This document shows, piece by piece, positions 7,471 to 14,805 of a DNA stretch of 43,179 bases. A model generated the notes under the pieces. The model saw only the letters and a program-made list of their open reading frames with translations. It did not search any database and had not been told where the DNA came from. How positions within the stretch are numbered: position 1 is the stretch's first letter; each line of letters opens with the position of its first letter. Both the position numbers and the translations under genes were made by a program. This DNA is from Clostridia bacterium (GTDB taxonomy: Bacteria; Bacillota; Clostridia; Oscillospirales; CAG-272), in assembly GCA_017463865.1 (NCBI GenBank), contig JAFTOI010000037.1, positions 1 through 43,179 of the forward strand. The letters run 5' to 3'.

Positions 7471-8910
7471 TTAGTCGTGATGCTTCAAATGAATGCGCGA
7501 CAGCCGCGTATACTCCTCATAATCCACTGCCATGAGCATATTCTCCAGCTCGCCGTCACCCATGACGGTGTTACGGCCGGCTGCGTACTCGGCGTCAACC
7601 CGCTCCTTCATCGCGGCTACCACCGGCGAGCGCTTGTCGATGCAATCGTCGCCCGTCAGGCGGAAGAAGCCGTTGATCCAGTGCGCGATGCCCGCCAGAC
7701 CCGAGTGCGAGTCGACGGCGACGGCCGCCGGGCGGCCGAGCAGCTTCGCGGTGTTGAAGATGTTGTAGATCTCCTCATCCTTGAGCAGCCCGTCCGCATG
7801 GATGCCCGCACGGGTGACGTTGAAGTTGCGCCCCGTGAACGGCGTGCGCGGCGGGATCTCGTAGCCGATCTCCTGCTCAAAATAGTTCGCGATCTCGGTG
7901 ATGGTCGGCAGATCCATCCCGTCGGTCGTGCCGCGCAGCGACGCATACTCAACCACCATCGCCTCCAGCGGGCAGTTGCCGGTGCGCTCGCCGATGCCCA
8001 GCATCGAGCAGTTGACGCCCGACGCGCCGTACAGCCACGCCGTCGTCGCGTTGGTGACCACCTTATAGAAGTCGTTGTGCCCGTGCCACTCGAGCATGTC
8101 GCTCGTCACGCCGGCATACTGCTGCAGGCCGTAGATGATGCCCGGCACCGAGCGGGGCAGCGCCGCACCCGGGTAGGTGACGCCATAGCCCATCGTGTCG
8201 CAGGCGCGGATGCGGATCGGGCAGCCGTACTCCTCACCCAGACGCACCAGCGCCTCGGCAAAGGGCACGACGAAGCCGTAATAGTCGGCGCGGGTGATGT
8301 CCTCGAAGTGGCAGCGGGGGCGGATGCCCTGCTCAAGCACCTGGCGGACGACGCCGAGGTATTTATCCATGGCCGACTTGCGGGTCAGGCCCATCTTATT
8401 GTAAATATGATAGTCCGAGCAGGAGACCAGCACGCCGGTCTCCTTGATGCCCAGCGACTTGACCAGCGCGAAATCCTTCTCGTTGGCGCGGATCCAGCTG
8501 GTCACCTCGGGGAACTCGTAGCCCAGCGCCATGCACTCCTCGACGGCGCGGCGGTCCTTCTCGGTGTAGACGAAGAACTCGCTCTGGCGGATCAACCCCT
8601 TCGGGCCGCCCAGCTTGTGCAGCAGCTTGAACAGATGCACGATCTGCTCGACGGTGAAGGGAGAAGTCGACTGCTGACCGTCGCGGAAGGTGGTGTCGGT
8701 GATCCAGATGTCGGCCGGCATCTTCATCGGCACGACGCGGTGGTTGAAGGACACCTTCGGGATCGAGTCGTACTCGTAGAGATAGCGGTAAAGGTTGGGC
8801 GTGTCGCGCTCCTGCAGGCTATAGTGGAAAGACGACTGCTCGATGAGGTTGGTCGTCGTTGAAAATTCGATTTTGGTATCAGCAATGCTCTTTTTGGTGT
8901 TTTTTTGCAT
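7471..8910 (-). CDS. HMGL-family acyltransferase, probable Re-citrate synthase
   Basis: A 479-residue protein of the 2-isopropylmalate/homocitrate synthase superfamily. ITDTTFRDGQQ (70-80) carries the catalytic Arg-Asp pair, EWHGHND gives the His-x-His metal ligands, and GIGERTGN is the conserved Gly-rich loop. The ~60-residue N-terminal extension and the motifs LGGPKGLIRQSEFF and RPRCHFEDITRADYYG are, from memory, typical of the clade that holds the anaerobe (Re)-citrate synthases rather than LeuA. No C-terminal LeuA regulatory domain and no leu genes are present. The likely reaction is acetyl-CoA + oxaloacetate to citrate, feeding glutamate synthesis. The start is supported by GGAGAC and a promoter at 8964-8992. 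Homocitrate or isopropylmalate synthase remain alternatives. Confidence 0.72.
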   Translation of the reverse strand: MQKNTKKSIADTKIEFSTTTNLIEQSSFHYSLQERDTPNLYRYLYEYDSIPKVSFNHRVVPMKMPADIWITDTTFRDGQQSTSPFTVEQIVHLFKLLHKLGGPKGLIRQSEFFVYTEKDRRAVEECMALGYEFPEVTSWIRANEKDFALVKSLGIKETGVLVSCSDYHIYNKMGLTRKSAMDKYLGVVRQVLEQGIRPRCHFEDITRADYYGFVVPFAEALVRLGEEYGCPIRIRACDTMGYGVTYPGAALPRSVPGIIYGLQQYAGVTSDMLEWHGHNDFYKVVTNATTAWLYGASGVNCSMLGIGERTGNCPLEAMVVEYASLRGTTDGMDLPTITEIANYFEQEIGYEIPPRTPFTGRNFNVTRAGIHADGLLKDEEIYNIFNTAKLLGRPAAVAVDSHSGLAGIAHWINGFFRLTGDDCIDKRSPVVAAMKERVDAEYAAGRNTVMGDGELENMLMAVDYEEYTRLSRIHLKHHD

Positions 8911-8963
8911 GTTTCGGTCTCCTCGGTTTCATTTTCGGTCGATCAAAGCGGATAGTAACCCTT

Positions 8964-8992
8964 ATTATACCGCATTTCATGCATAAATGCAA
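8964..8992 (-). promoter_or_regulatory. Promoter of the HMGL-family gene
   Basis: On the minus strand: TTGCAT (8987-8992), 17-nt spacer, TATAAT (8964-8969). It leaves a ~50-nt leader. The rest of the 366-bp divergent gap to 9276 shows only the opposing promoter and no further gene. Confidence 0.7.
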
Positions 8993-9196
8993 GTATTTTT
9001 TTGCAAATTTCCGATTTTTTTCGCCCACATGGTGCACAGCCGTCCCAAGGGGCGGTTCGAGGCGAGGATTGAACAGATTTATTGTGCGTTTCAAGCTGAG
9101 GAGCGAATAAAGCGATGACGTGCCATGAAAAATTATGATCGGGTTTGCAAAAGTTTCTGCAAATTCATGACTATTTTTCAATCGTGCCGCCACCTC

Positions 9197-9225
9197 TTGC
9201 ACACGGTTAGATTTTGTGATACACT
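9197..9225 (+). promoter_or_regulatory. Promoter of the solute-binding lipoprotein gene
   Basis: TTGCAC (9197-9202), 17-nt spacer ending TTTTGTGA, TACACT (9220-9225). Confidence 0.6.
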
Positions 9226-9276
9226 ATTCTTGTAAACCTGTATTTTATACAGTAAAATTGAAAGGAAGTACCGCAA

Positions 9277-10776
9277 ATGAAGAAGAATTTTCTCCGTACG
9301 CTTGCGCTTTCGCTCTGCCTGCTGACGCTGGCCGGCACCGCGACTGCCTGTGCATCCTCCGATGACGCCGGCAGCAACTCCCCAACCACGACGGCCTCCT
9401 CCGGCGGCGAGGCAGCGACCACGCCCGCCGTGACCGAGCCGGTCGAGATCACCCGCGAAAACTATCCTGACTCACTGCCGGCCGACCTGAAGTTCGACGG
9501 CCGCACCTTCACGATGATGGTGCGCGGCGACAGCGGCCGCCGCGACGAGTTCATCGCCGAGACCCTGTCGGGCGAGATCATCAACGACGCCACCATCCAG
9601 CGTGAGCAGACCGTCGAAGATCGTTTCGGCATCCAGATTGAGTGGCTTGAGGTCAAGCATGCTGACGTTGTCACCACCGTCCGTAACTCGCTTAACGCCA
9701 ATCTCGTGGACTTTGACCTGCTGGCCTCCGAGACCGACCACATCGTGTCTCTGGGCGCAGAAGGCCTGTTCATGAACTGGATCGACGCCCCCTACATCGA
9801 CTTTGAAAAACCCTGGTGGAACCCCGATTCCAACATGGTCGATTCGCTTTCCATCAACGGCAAGCTGTACGGCATCACCGGCGACCTCTCCCGTCTCTTT
9901 GTCCAGAAGCACTTCGTCTGCTACTTCAACAAGGCCATCATGGAGAACTACCCGGACATCCCAAACCTCTATGATCTCGTCACCGAGGGCAAGTGGACGC
10001 TGGACAAGATGACCGAGTACGGTGCGCTGGTCAAGGAGGATCTCAACGGTAACCAGCAGATGGACGAAGAGGACCGCTTTGGCTTCGCCAGCTACTATGC
10101 GACCCCCTTTGACAACTGGATCATCGCGCTTGGTCAGAACGTCGCCGTCAAGAACGCCGAGGGCGAGGTGCAGTTCAAGCTGGACGACCCCGCCATGCTC
10201 GACCTGTGCGAGCTGCTGACTACCCTCTACAACAGCGACACCACCTGCCTCAGCCCCGGCAACCGGGCAAATACCACCAAGTTCTTCGCTGAGAACCACG
10301 CCCTCTTCACGGTCGGCGGCTTCGAGTGGGCTGACGGCATGCGCGAGATGACCAACGACTTCGGCATGATCCCCTATCCGAAGCTCAACGAGGCCCAGGA
10401 GGGCTACTACACCGGCTACTCTGACGTCGGTGCGTCCTGCTTCGCCATTGCCGAGGCACACGAGGACTACGAGTTCGCCTGCGCCGTAACCGAGGCTCTT
10501 GCTGCCGAGTCCTACCGCAAGGTGACCACTGCTTACTTTGAGACTGCACTCAAGGAGAAGTACTCCCGCGACAGCCAGTCCTCCCAGATGCTCGACCTCA
10601 TCCGTGAGGGCGTCGTCTTCGACTTCGGTTTCTACTACAACTCTCAGCTCAACAACTGCGCTACCATGATGCGTTCTGTCATCTCCGGCGGCAAGAATAA
10701 CTACTCCTCCTATTACTCCATGCTCTCCAAGATCTACAGCAAAAAGCTGACCGAACTGCTGGAGAAGTACGAGTAA
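9277..10776 (+). CDS. ABC-type extracellular solute-binding lipoprotein (family 1-like)
   Basis: A 499-residue exported protein: basic N-terminus, hydrophobic core LALSLCLLTLAG and a lipobox-like ATAC with the lipidated Cys at residue 25, then a Ser/Thr/Gly-rich linker to about residue 48. The mature part carries KPWWNPD, SINGKLYGITGDLS and GKWTLDKM, typical of large carbohydrate-binding family 1 solute-binding proteins of gut Clostridia. It should sit on the outer face of the membrane and deliver sugars to an ABC permease, but no permease or ATPase gene is adjacent. GAAAGGAAG precedes the ATG by about 7 nt. The promoter is at 9197-9225. An A-module repeat begins just after the stop. Confidence 0.82.
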   Translation: MKKNFLRTLALSLCLLTLAGTATACASSDDAGSNSPTTTASSGGEAATTPAVTEPVEITRENYPDSLPADLKFDGRTFTMMVRGDSGRRDEFIAETLSGEIINDATIQREQTVEDRFGIQIEWLEVKHADVVTTVRNSLNANLVDFDLLASETDHIVSLGAEGLFMNWIDAPYIDFEKPWWNPDSNMVDSLSINGKLYGITGDLSRLFVQKHFVCYFNKAIMENYPDIPNLYDLVTEGKWTLDKMTEYGALVKEDLNGNQQMDEEDRFGFASYYATPFDNWIIALGQNVAVKNAEGEVQFKLDDPAMLDLCELLTTLYNSDTTCLSPGNRANTTKFFAENHALFTVGGFEWADGMREMTNDFGMIPYPKLNEAQEGYYTGYSDVGASCFAIAEAHEDYEFACAVTEALAAESYRKVTTAYFETALKEKYSRDSQSSQMLDLIREGVVFDFGFYYNSQLNNCATMMRSVISGGKNNYSSYYSMLSKIYSKKLTELLEKYE

Positions 10777-10780
10777 AGAC

Positions 10781-10955
10781 CTTGGGATGCTGTCCCAAAC
10801 CCTGCTTAGGGGGCTTTTCGAGAACCGAACTGCCCAAAGGGCAGTTCCCAGGGAGATTGCCTTTGGCAATCTCGGAAGCCCCCCTAAGCACCCGCAAAGG
10901 CTTTCACGCACGCTTTTGACAAGACTTCCTGCTGGGCCGGCGACTGGTCAGCGAA
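10781..10955 (+). repeat. A-module repeat (full copy)
   Basis: The outer arms GCTTAGGGGGCTT (10804-10816) and AAGCCCCCCTAAGC (10876-10889) enclose two conserved hairpins, GAACTGCCC/GGGCAGTTC and GAGATTGCC/GGCAATCTC. The conserved tail AAGACTTCCTGCTG follows. It starts 5 nt after the stop of the solute-binding protein gene. Confidence 0.85.
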
Positions 10956-10985
10956 CAAATTACTTGAGAAAAAACTTTCAATGTC

Positions 10986-11014
10986 TTGCAAATTCTTTCG
11001 TTTTGTGCTATAAT
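10986..11014 (+). promoter_or_regulatory. Promoter of the GpsA-like gene
   Basis: TTGCAA (10986-10991), 17-nt spacer ending TTTTGTGC, TATAAT (11009-11014). It leaves a leader of about 150 nt that contains a GTCAGC/GCTGAC hairpin related to the repeat at 1412-1426. I do not recognise a riboswitch in it. Confidence 0.75.
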
Positions 11015-11172
11015 GAAAGAACACAATAAGACTTTTCCTCGATACTGAGTGAAGTTCAGCCGGAAGCATGTCAGCGCAGCTGACTGATGAGGTGACCACG
11101 CGGCAGCGCGGATCCCCGACTTCCCATATCCCTATCGTTTTCAAAAAATCTACATAAAGAAGGTACACACCA

Positions 11173-12222
11173 ATGGCTATCATTACTGTAATCGGCTGCG
11201 GCATGATGGGCTCGGCTATCACCTGGCCGGCCATCCACAACGGCCACACCATCCGCTACGTCGGCTCTCCGCTTGACCGTGAGATCATCGACCACGCAAA
11301 GGCCACCGGCGAGCATCTGACTCTGAAGCGCCCCTTCCCGAAGGGTGACCTTCACTTCTATCAGATTGAGGATCTGGCTGACGCCATGAAGGGCGCTGAT
11401 ATGCTGCTCTGCGGCGTTTCGTCCTTCGGTCTGGACTGGTTCCTCGACACCATCATTCCCCAGATTCCCGACAACACCATTGTTCTGTCCATCACCAAGG
11501 GCATGGTCAACCTCGAGGACGGCTCAATGATCTCCTATCCCGAGGTCATGGAGCAGCGCGCGGCTGAGCTGGGCAAGAAGAACATCGACTTCAACGCGGT
11601 TGGCGGTCCCTGCACCTCTTACGAGCTGGCAGACCTTGACCCGACCGAGGTCACCTTCTGCGGCCGCAAGCCCGAGACCCTGCGCTGGCTGAAGTCGCTG
11701 TTTGAGCAGGACTACTACAATGTCAGCCTGTCGACCGACGTGCGCGGTGTTGAGTGCGCAGTCGCGCTCAAGAACGCATATGCCCTCGGCGTCACCCTGG
11801 CCATCGGCATGTCCTACAAGCGCGAGGGCCGTGAGTTTGAGCATTACAACTCTCAGGCTGCCATCTTCGGCCAGGCTGTTCGCGAGATGACCCACCTGCT
11901 TGCCCTCTGCGGCGGCAAGCCTGAGCAGCTGCCGCTTGGCGCCGGCGACCTGTACGTCACCGTATACGGCGGCCGCACCCGCAAGATCGGTACCCTGCTG
12001 GGCACCGGCATGTCCTTCGACGAGGCCATGGAGACCCTGAAGGGCACCACCCTCGAGTCGATCGTCATCTCGACCCGCACCGCAGCTGCCGTGAACAAGC
12101 TCATCGAGCGCGGCGTTGTCAAAGCTGAGGAGTTCCCGCTCCTGCTGCACATCGACTCGCTGGTCAACGGCGGCCAGACCGTCAACGTGCCGTGGAAGGC
12201 ATTCGAGCGCGAGGATTTCTAA
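11173..12222 (+). CDS. Divergent NAD(P)-dependent glycerol-3-phosphate dehydrogenase-like protein
   Basis: A 349-residue protein with an N-terminal Rossmann motif, VIGCGMMGSA (residues 6-15). It keeps GpsA landmarks: SITKGM (near 102-107), VALKNAYALG with the catalytic-type Lys, and GAGDLYVTVYGGRTRKIG, equivalent to GxGDLxxTxxxxRNxxxG. The usual GPSxAxEV motif is replaced by GGPCTSYELA, so the substrate pocket may differ. Expected chemistry is NAD(P)H-linked reduction of dihydroxyacetone phosphate or a similar sugar phosphate. A good SD (AGAAGG) precedes the ATG. The gene is monocistronic between its own promoter and a 15-bp terminator. It may be a paralogue of the housekeeping gpsA, which is not in the window. 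Confidence 0.7.
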   Translation: MAIITVIGCGMMGSAITWPAIHNGHTIRYVGSPLDREIIDHAKATGEHLTLKRPFPKGDLHFYQIEDLADAMKGADMLLCGVSSFGLDWFLDTIIPQIPDNTIVLSITKGMVNLEDGSMISYPEVMEQRAAELGKKNIDFNAVGGPCTSYELADLDPTEVTFCGRKPETLRWLKSLFEQDYYNVSLSTDVRGVECAVALKNAYALGVTLAIGMSYKREGREFEHYNSQAAIFGQAVREMTHLLALCGGKPEQLPLGAGDLYVTVYGGRTRKIGTLLGTGMSFDEAMETLKGTTLESIVISTRTAAAVNKLIERGVVKAEEFPLLLHIDSLVNGGQTVNVPWKAFEREDF

Positions 12223-12241
12223 GAAGCGCGTAAACGCATGG

Positions 12242-12275
12242 AAAAAGGCAGATTCCGGATGGAATCTGCCTTTTT
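12242..12275. terminator. Bidirectional terminator
   Basis: Perfect 15-bp stem AAAAAGGCAGATTCC / GGAATCTGCCTTTTT with a GGAT loop. It lies between the GpsA-like gene and the convergent DUF6809 gene. Confidence 0.9.
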
Positions 12276-12282
12276 GTTTGGA

Positions 12283-12579
12283 TCAAGATTGATTTTCCGA
12301 TTTGAACTGACCTTGATACTCTCCAATTGCAGCAAGAAGCAGGCGAACGCCGAGCTGAAAGCCCGAGATAAAGGCGTCTTCTGTTTCAATGGAGCACATT
12401 TTATTTTTCAGAATATCGAATTGATCAAAATGCTTCTGATCGTCGGGCGACAGATTTATTTTGAAGTATTCGTATTCGTGGTGCAGACACTTGGTCAGCC
12501 TGTCATATTCGCTGCCGTCAACAATGGTTCGCAAATCGGTATTGATCCTGCCTCTGTACAGCGCTTCCAGAATGTGCAT
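12283..12579 (-). CDS. DUF6809-like small protein
   Basis: A 98-residue, mostly helical, charged protein beginning MHILEALYRGRI, with EYDRLTKCLHHEYEYFKINL and ending SGFQLGVRLLLAAIGE. The N-terminal LEALYRG and C-terminal FxxGFxLGxRLLLA pattern fits DUF6809, a family of unknown function common in gut Clostridia. The start is set at 12579 rather than the upstream ATG at 12600 because AAAGGGGGTG lies 5-8 nt before it. It has its own promoter at 12605-12633. It sits directly downstream of the PBECR4 gene on the same strand, but a palindromic repeat and this promoter separate them. No function is proposed. Confidence 0.72.
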   Translation of the reverse strand: MHILEALYRGRINTDLRTIVDGSEYDRLTKCLHHEYEYFKINLSPDDQKHFDQFDILKNKMCSIETEDAFISGFQLGVRLLLAAIGEYQGQFKSENQS

Positions 12580-12604
12580 GTTCGCACCCCCTTTCGACAA
12601 TATG

Positions 12605-12633
12605 ATTATAGCATATTTTGCCCATGCTGTCGG
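12605..12633 (-). promoter_or_regulatory. Promoter of the DUF6809 gene
   Basis: On the minus strand: CCGACA (12628-12633), 17-nt spacer ending ATGC, TATAAT (12605-12610). The -35 is weak and the -10 perfect. Confidence 0.6.
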
Positions 12634-12702
12634 TTGGGAAAGTGAGACAGGTTAATTTTTCAGCAAAAAACATGCGCAAATTTCTGCGCACGGACGAAAC
12701 AA

Positions 12703-12780
12703 GTCTGTCATTCTGAGGAACGACGCGACGAATAATCTTTGACGGAGGAAAAGATCCTTCGCTTCGCTCAGGATGACACG
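12703..12780. repeat. Dispersed ~75-bp palindromic repeat, copy 1
   Basis: It begins GTCTGTCATTCTGAGG and ends CTCAGGATGACA. The two halves are imperfect inverted repeats able to fold into one long hairpin. A second copy is at 28115-28191. Translated, it gives the CHPERSEGSF-type peptide often mis-annotated as a gene. Confidence 0.85.
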
Positions 12781-12847
12781 GTGAACCGTTCAGCTGTGAA
12801 ATGTTTCGTTTGATTTCAAGTAAATTTATATACATCTTTCATAATGA

Positions 12848-13438
12848 TTAAATCGGAACTTTTTCAGATAATTTTTGATATTGTACTTGCCTCTCTCCAG
12901 TACGCTTGTTCACTTTTTCTTTATAAAGCAAGGTAAGCCTCATCTGTCCATTCGCATAGTCTGTCTTTCCCTTTTCAAAAAAGGACTTGCAAAACTGCCT
13001 ATTCCCGCCATGCCGCCGTTCTGTAAACAAATAGAAGGTTTTGTCATGATGCTCTGTTTGCAGCAAATAGTCCGCAATGATTGTGGAGTAAGCCTGCATC
13101 GTATGTAAATTGCAGCGGAACACTGACCTATTATCATCCAAAATTGCTTCAAGCTGATCAAAATCAGCAAACCTGCTGCCAAGCTCATCAAAAAATTCGC
13201 TCTTCATCAGCATTTTATCGGTGATTTTTCCTTTCAGACAATCCACGAAAATAGATGCCGCTGAACGTTTTAATTCCCGCAAGTCACGCATTTTATGCAG
13301 TCCGATCAAATGCAAAAAATCATCCCTGTCAAAATCAAGCACAAATTCATACAGCACATTTTTTCTTCCAAGACGGATGATGTATTGATAATCCAATAAC
13401 CGCCGAAAAGCGACTGCACTCCGCTGTATCTGATCCAT
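12848..13438 (-). CDS. PBECR4-domain putative RNase-like protein (toxin candidate)
   Basis: A 196-residue soluble protein. The segment YEFVLDFDRDDFLHLIGLHKMRDL (about residues 30-53) and the layout after it fit the PBECR4 domain (phage Barnase-EndoU-ColicinE5/D-RelE-like nuclease). That family is defined from phage and conjugative-element conflict proteins; its biochemistry is mostly predicted. Candidate polar residues include His43, His48, Lys49 and the C-terminal TERRHGGNRQFCKSFF region. The start at 13438 is set by GAGGTGG on the minus strand about 6 nt upstream; the longer frame would read through a terminator. Directly upstream are a structured RNA and a Rho-independent terminator behind one consensus promoter, so expression depends on terminator read-through. 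That layout matches type III toxin-antitoxin loci. Confidence 0.72.
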   Translation of the reverse strand: MDQIQRSAVAFRRLLDYQYIIRLGRKNVLYEFVLDFDRDDFLHLIGLHKMRDLRELKRSAASIFVDCLKGKITDKMLMKSEFFDELGSRFADFDQLEAILDDNRSVFRCNLHTMQAYSTIIADYLLQTEHHDKTFYLFTERRHGGNRQFCKSFFEKGKTDYANGQMRLTLLYKEKVNKRTGERQVQYQKLSEKVPI

Positions 13439-13450
13439 ATCAACCACCTC

Positions 13451-13484
13451 AAAAAGAAAAGCTCTGCCGGGGAGGCAGAGCCTT
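13451..13484 (-). terminator. Rho-independent terminator between the RNA and the PBECR4 gene
   Basis: On the minus strand: stem GCTCTGCC / GGCAGAGC (extended by G.T and A-T pairs) with a TCCCC loop, followed by TTTTCTTTTT. It ends about 12 nt before the PBECR4 start codon and only just upstream of its ribosome binding site. Confidence 0.85.
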
Positions 13485-13624
13485 GTATGTTTTCTGTCTG
13501 CACGTCCTGCGTGCATAAGTCAGCTTGAGGTTCACATACAACCCTTCGAAGGCTAATACGGCACGGCACGCTGACGCAACACCGTATCTCAACGCCTGAC
13601 GGCCACTCGAGTTGACCGTCTTAC
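13452..13624 (-). ncRNA. Structured RNA upstream of the PBECR4 gene (candidate RNA antitoxin or leader)
   Basis: A ~170-nt transcript is predicted from a perfect promoter to a terminator. Visible pairings, 5' to 3': GACGG with CCGTC and, interleaved, TCAAC with GTTGA, which together would form an H-type pseudoknot. Then ATACGG with CCGTAT; the palindrome CCTTCGAAGG; and TTGTATGT with ACATACAA enclosing a GCACG/CGTGC hairpin. GTCAGC and GCTGAC offer a further long-range pair. There is no convincing small open frame and no clear tandem repeat. It could be an RNA antitoxin, a cis-acting attenuator or an unrecognised riboswitch. I do not match it to a known RNA family. Confidence 0.6.
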
Positions 13625-13630
13625 ATTATT

Positions 13631-13659
13631 ATTATACACGATGGACGCCGATATGTCAA
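13631..13659 (-). promoter_or_regulatory. Perfect consensus promoter of the RNA-PBECR4 unit
   Basis: On the minus strand: TTGACA (13654-13659), exactly 17 nt, TATAAT (13631-13636). It is the only perfect consensus promoter seen in the window. It starts 15 nt past the stop codon of the MBL-fold gene. Confidence 0.85.
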
Positions 13660-13674
13660 GTATGCAAAGCAAAT

Positions 13675-14664
13675 TTACGACAGCCAGCTTCCCTTGATCC
13701 CACCGTCAGCGGCAATCTCGAGCACATAGCTGCGGTCGCCGCAGGCGATGATCTCGGGCATGGTGCCGCCGTCTTCGGCGATGACCTCGCGCAGCGCCTC
13801 GGGCGCGGTGGGCTGGCTGTGGGTGACGATAACACGCTTAGGCTGGAACTTCAGCATGCCGCGCGCCGCTTTGTCGCGCGCGACGCCGTGGTGGAGGTAC
13901 TTGAGCACATCGACCTGCCCGATCTCGGCCCCCCAGAGGGCGTACATGGTGTCAAAGGCCTCGGCGTCGAGCTTTGCCTTGCGCTTCATCGTATCGCCCG
14001 TGAAGAGGCACTGACGGCCGCCGTAGCGGATGCCCATCCACTGGCTGCACGCGTTGACGGCGGCGACAGCGATGTTGGGCTTCTCCCAGTTGCCGTCGTA
14101 ATAGTTGTCGACCATGTAAGCGAGATTCTCCTCCAGCCCCCAGTCGCGGTCGGGCGGATAGATGGTGATCTCGCCGCCGTCGCCGTAGGGGATGACCAGC
14201 TTGGCGTCGTGGCCGAAGCCGACGTCGATGACCGTCGCCTGCGGCTGCATGCGGGCGATCAGCTCAGCCGTGATGCCGCGGTACTTGTTGTCGCCGTTGT
14301 CGGGGTATTTCGGGTCGATGGCCGAGCGGGGCGGGAGGTAGATGCGGTCGAACTCGATCCGGCGGTCGCGGATGACGTAGTCGAGCGTCGCACCGATGTG
14401 ATCCTGATGGAAGTGCGAGACGACCCAGTTGATGCGCAGCGGCGCATGCGTGCCGGCCGGCGCGCGGTCAAGCAGGGCGGCGCGGAGGCGGATGAGGTAT
14501 TCGTAGGTGCCCGTGTTGGCGGTCATGCCGCCGTCGATGAGGTAATACTCGCCATCGAGGGCGATGAGGAAGGCGTCAGCCTTCGGCGTGACCGGGCCGT
14601 GGGCGATGAGGTGGAGGCGAAGCACACCGTCATGTGCAGCATAGTCGTTGGCGTAAATGGGCAT
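13675..14664 (-). CDS. Metallo-beta-lactamase-fold hydrolase
   Basis: A 329-residue protein. LIDGGM (42-47) and HFHQDH (84-89) are the strand and HxHxDH zinc-binding motif of the MBL fold. Further His residues lie at YLHHGVARD and in VIVTHSQPT near the C-terminus. Length and the LHLIAHGPVTPKADAFLI opening resemble ComEC/Rec2-like or phosphonate/phosphodiester-type MBL hydrolases, but no specific substrate can be assigned. No signal peptide. GGAGCTCC lies 4-6 nt before the ATG. No terminator is visible after the stop, so transcripts could run into the downstream PBECR4 RNA. Confidence 0.78.
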   Translation of the reverse strand: MPIYANDYAAHDGVLRLHLIAHGPVTPKADAFLIALDGEYYLIDGGMTANTGTYEYLIRLRAALLDRAPAGTHAPLRINWVVSHFHQDHIGATLDYVIRDRRIEFDRIYLPPRSAIDPKYPDNGDNKYRGITAELIARMQPQATVIDVGFGHDAKLVIPYGDGGEITIYPPDRDWGLEENLAYMVDNYYDGNWEKPNIAVAAVNACSQWMGIRYGGRQCLFTGDTMKRKAKLDAEAFDTMYALWGAEIGQVDVLKYLHHGVARDKAARGMLKFQPKRVIVTHSQPTAPEALREVIAEDGGTMPEIIACGDRSYVLEIAADGGIKGSWLS

Positions 14665-14695
14665 GGTGGAGCTCCTTTGTGTTCGTTGTGATAGG

Positions 14696-14724
14696 ATTAT
14701 ATCACGCAGAATCGGAATTGTCTT
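14696..14724 (-). promoter_or_regulatory. Weak promoter candidate of the MBL-fold gene
   Basis: On the minus strand: AAGACA (14719-14724), 17 nt, TATAAT (14696-14701), ending 31 nt before the ATG. The -10 is perfect and the -35 poor. Confidence 0.45.
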
Positions 14725-14805
14725 GCGTTAAATTGATAAAACATGTGCTGGATTTGATGTATTTAATGGAATGGCAATAGGAGAGCATCCCTTGCCCAAC
14801 CAACA

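Noticed and set aside
11060-11110. CTGATGAG in the GpsA-like leader as a hammerhead ribozyme core
   Set aside because: The required GAAA strand and the three-stem junction are not found nearby.
12518-12835. Open frame containing CHPERSEGSF
   Set aside because: It is the conceptual translation of the palindromic repeat at 12703-12780, a well-known false gene type.
13478-13516. Longer N-terminus of the PBECR4 protein starting at 13516
   Set aside because: It would translate through the terminator hairpin and lacks a ribosome binding site; the start at 13438 has one.
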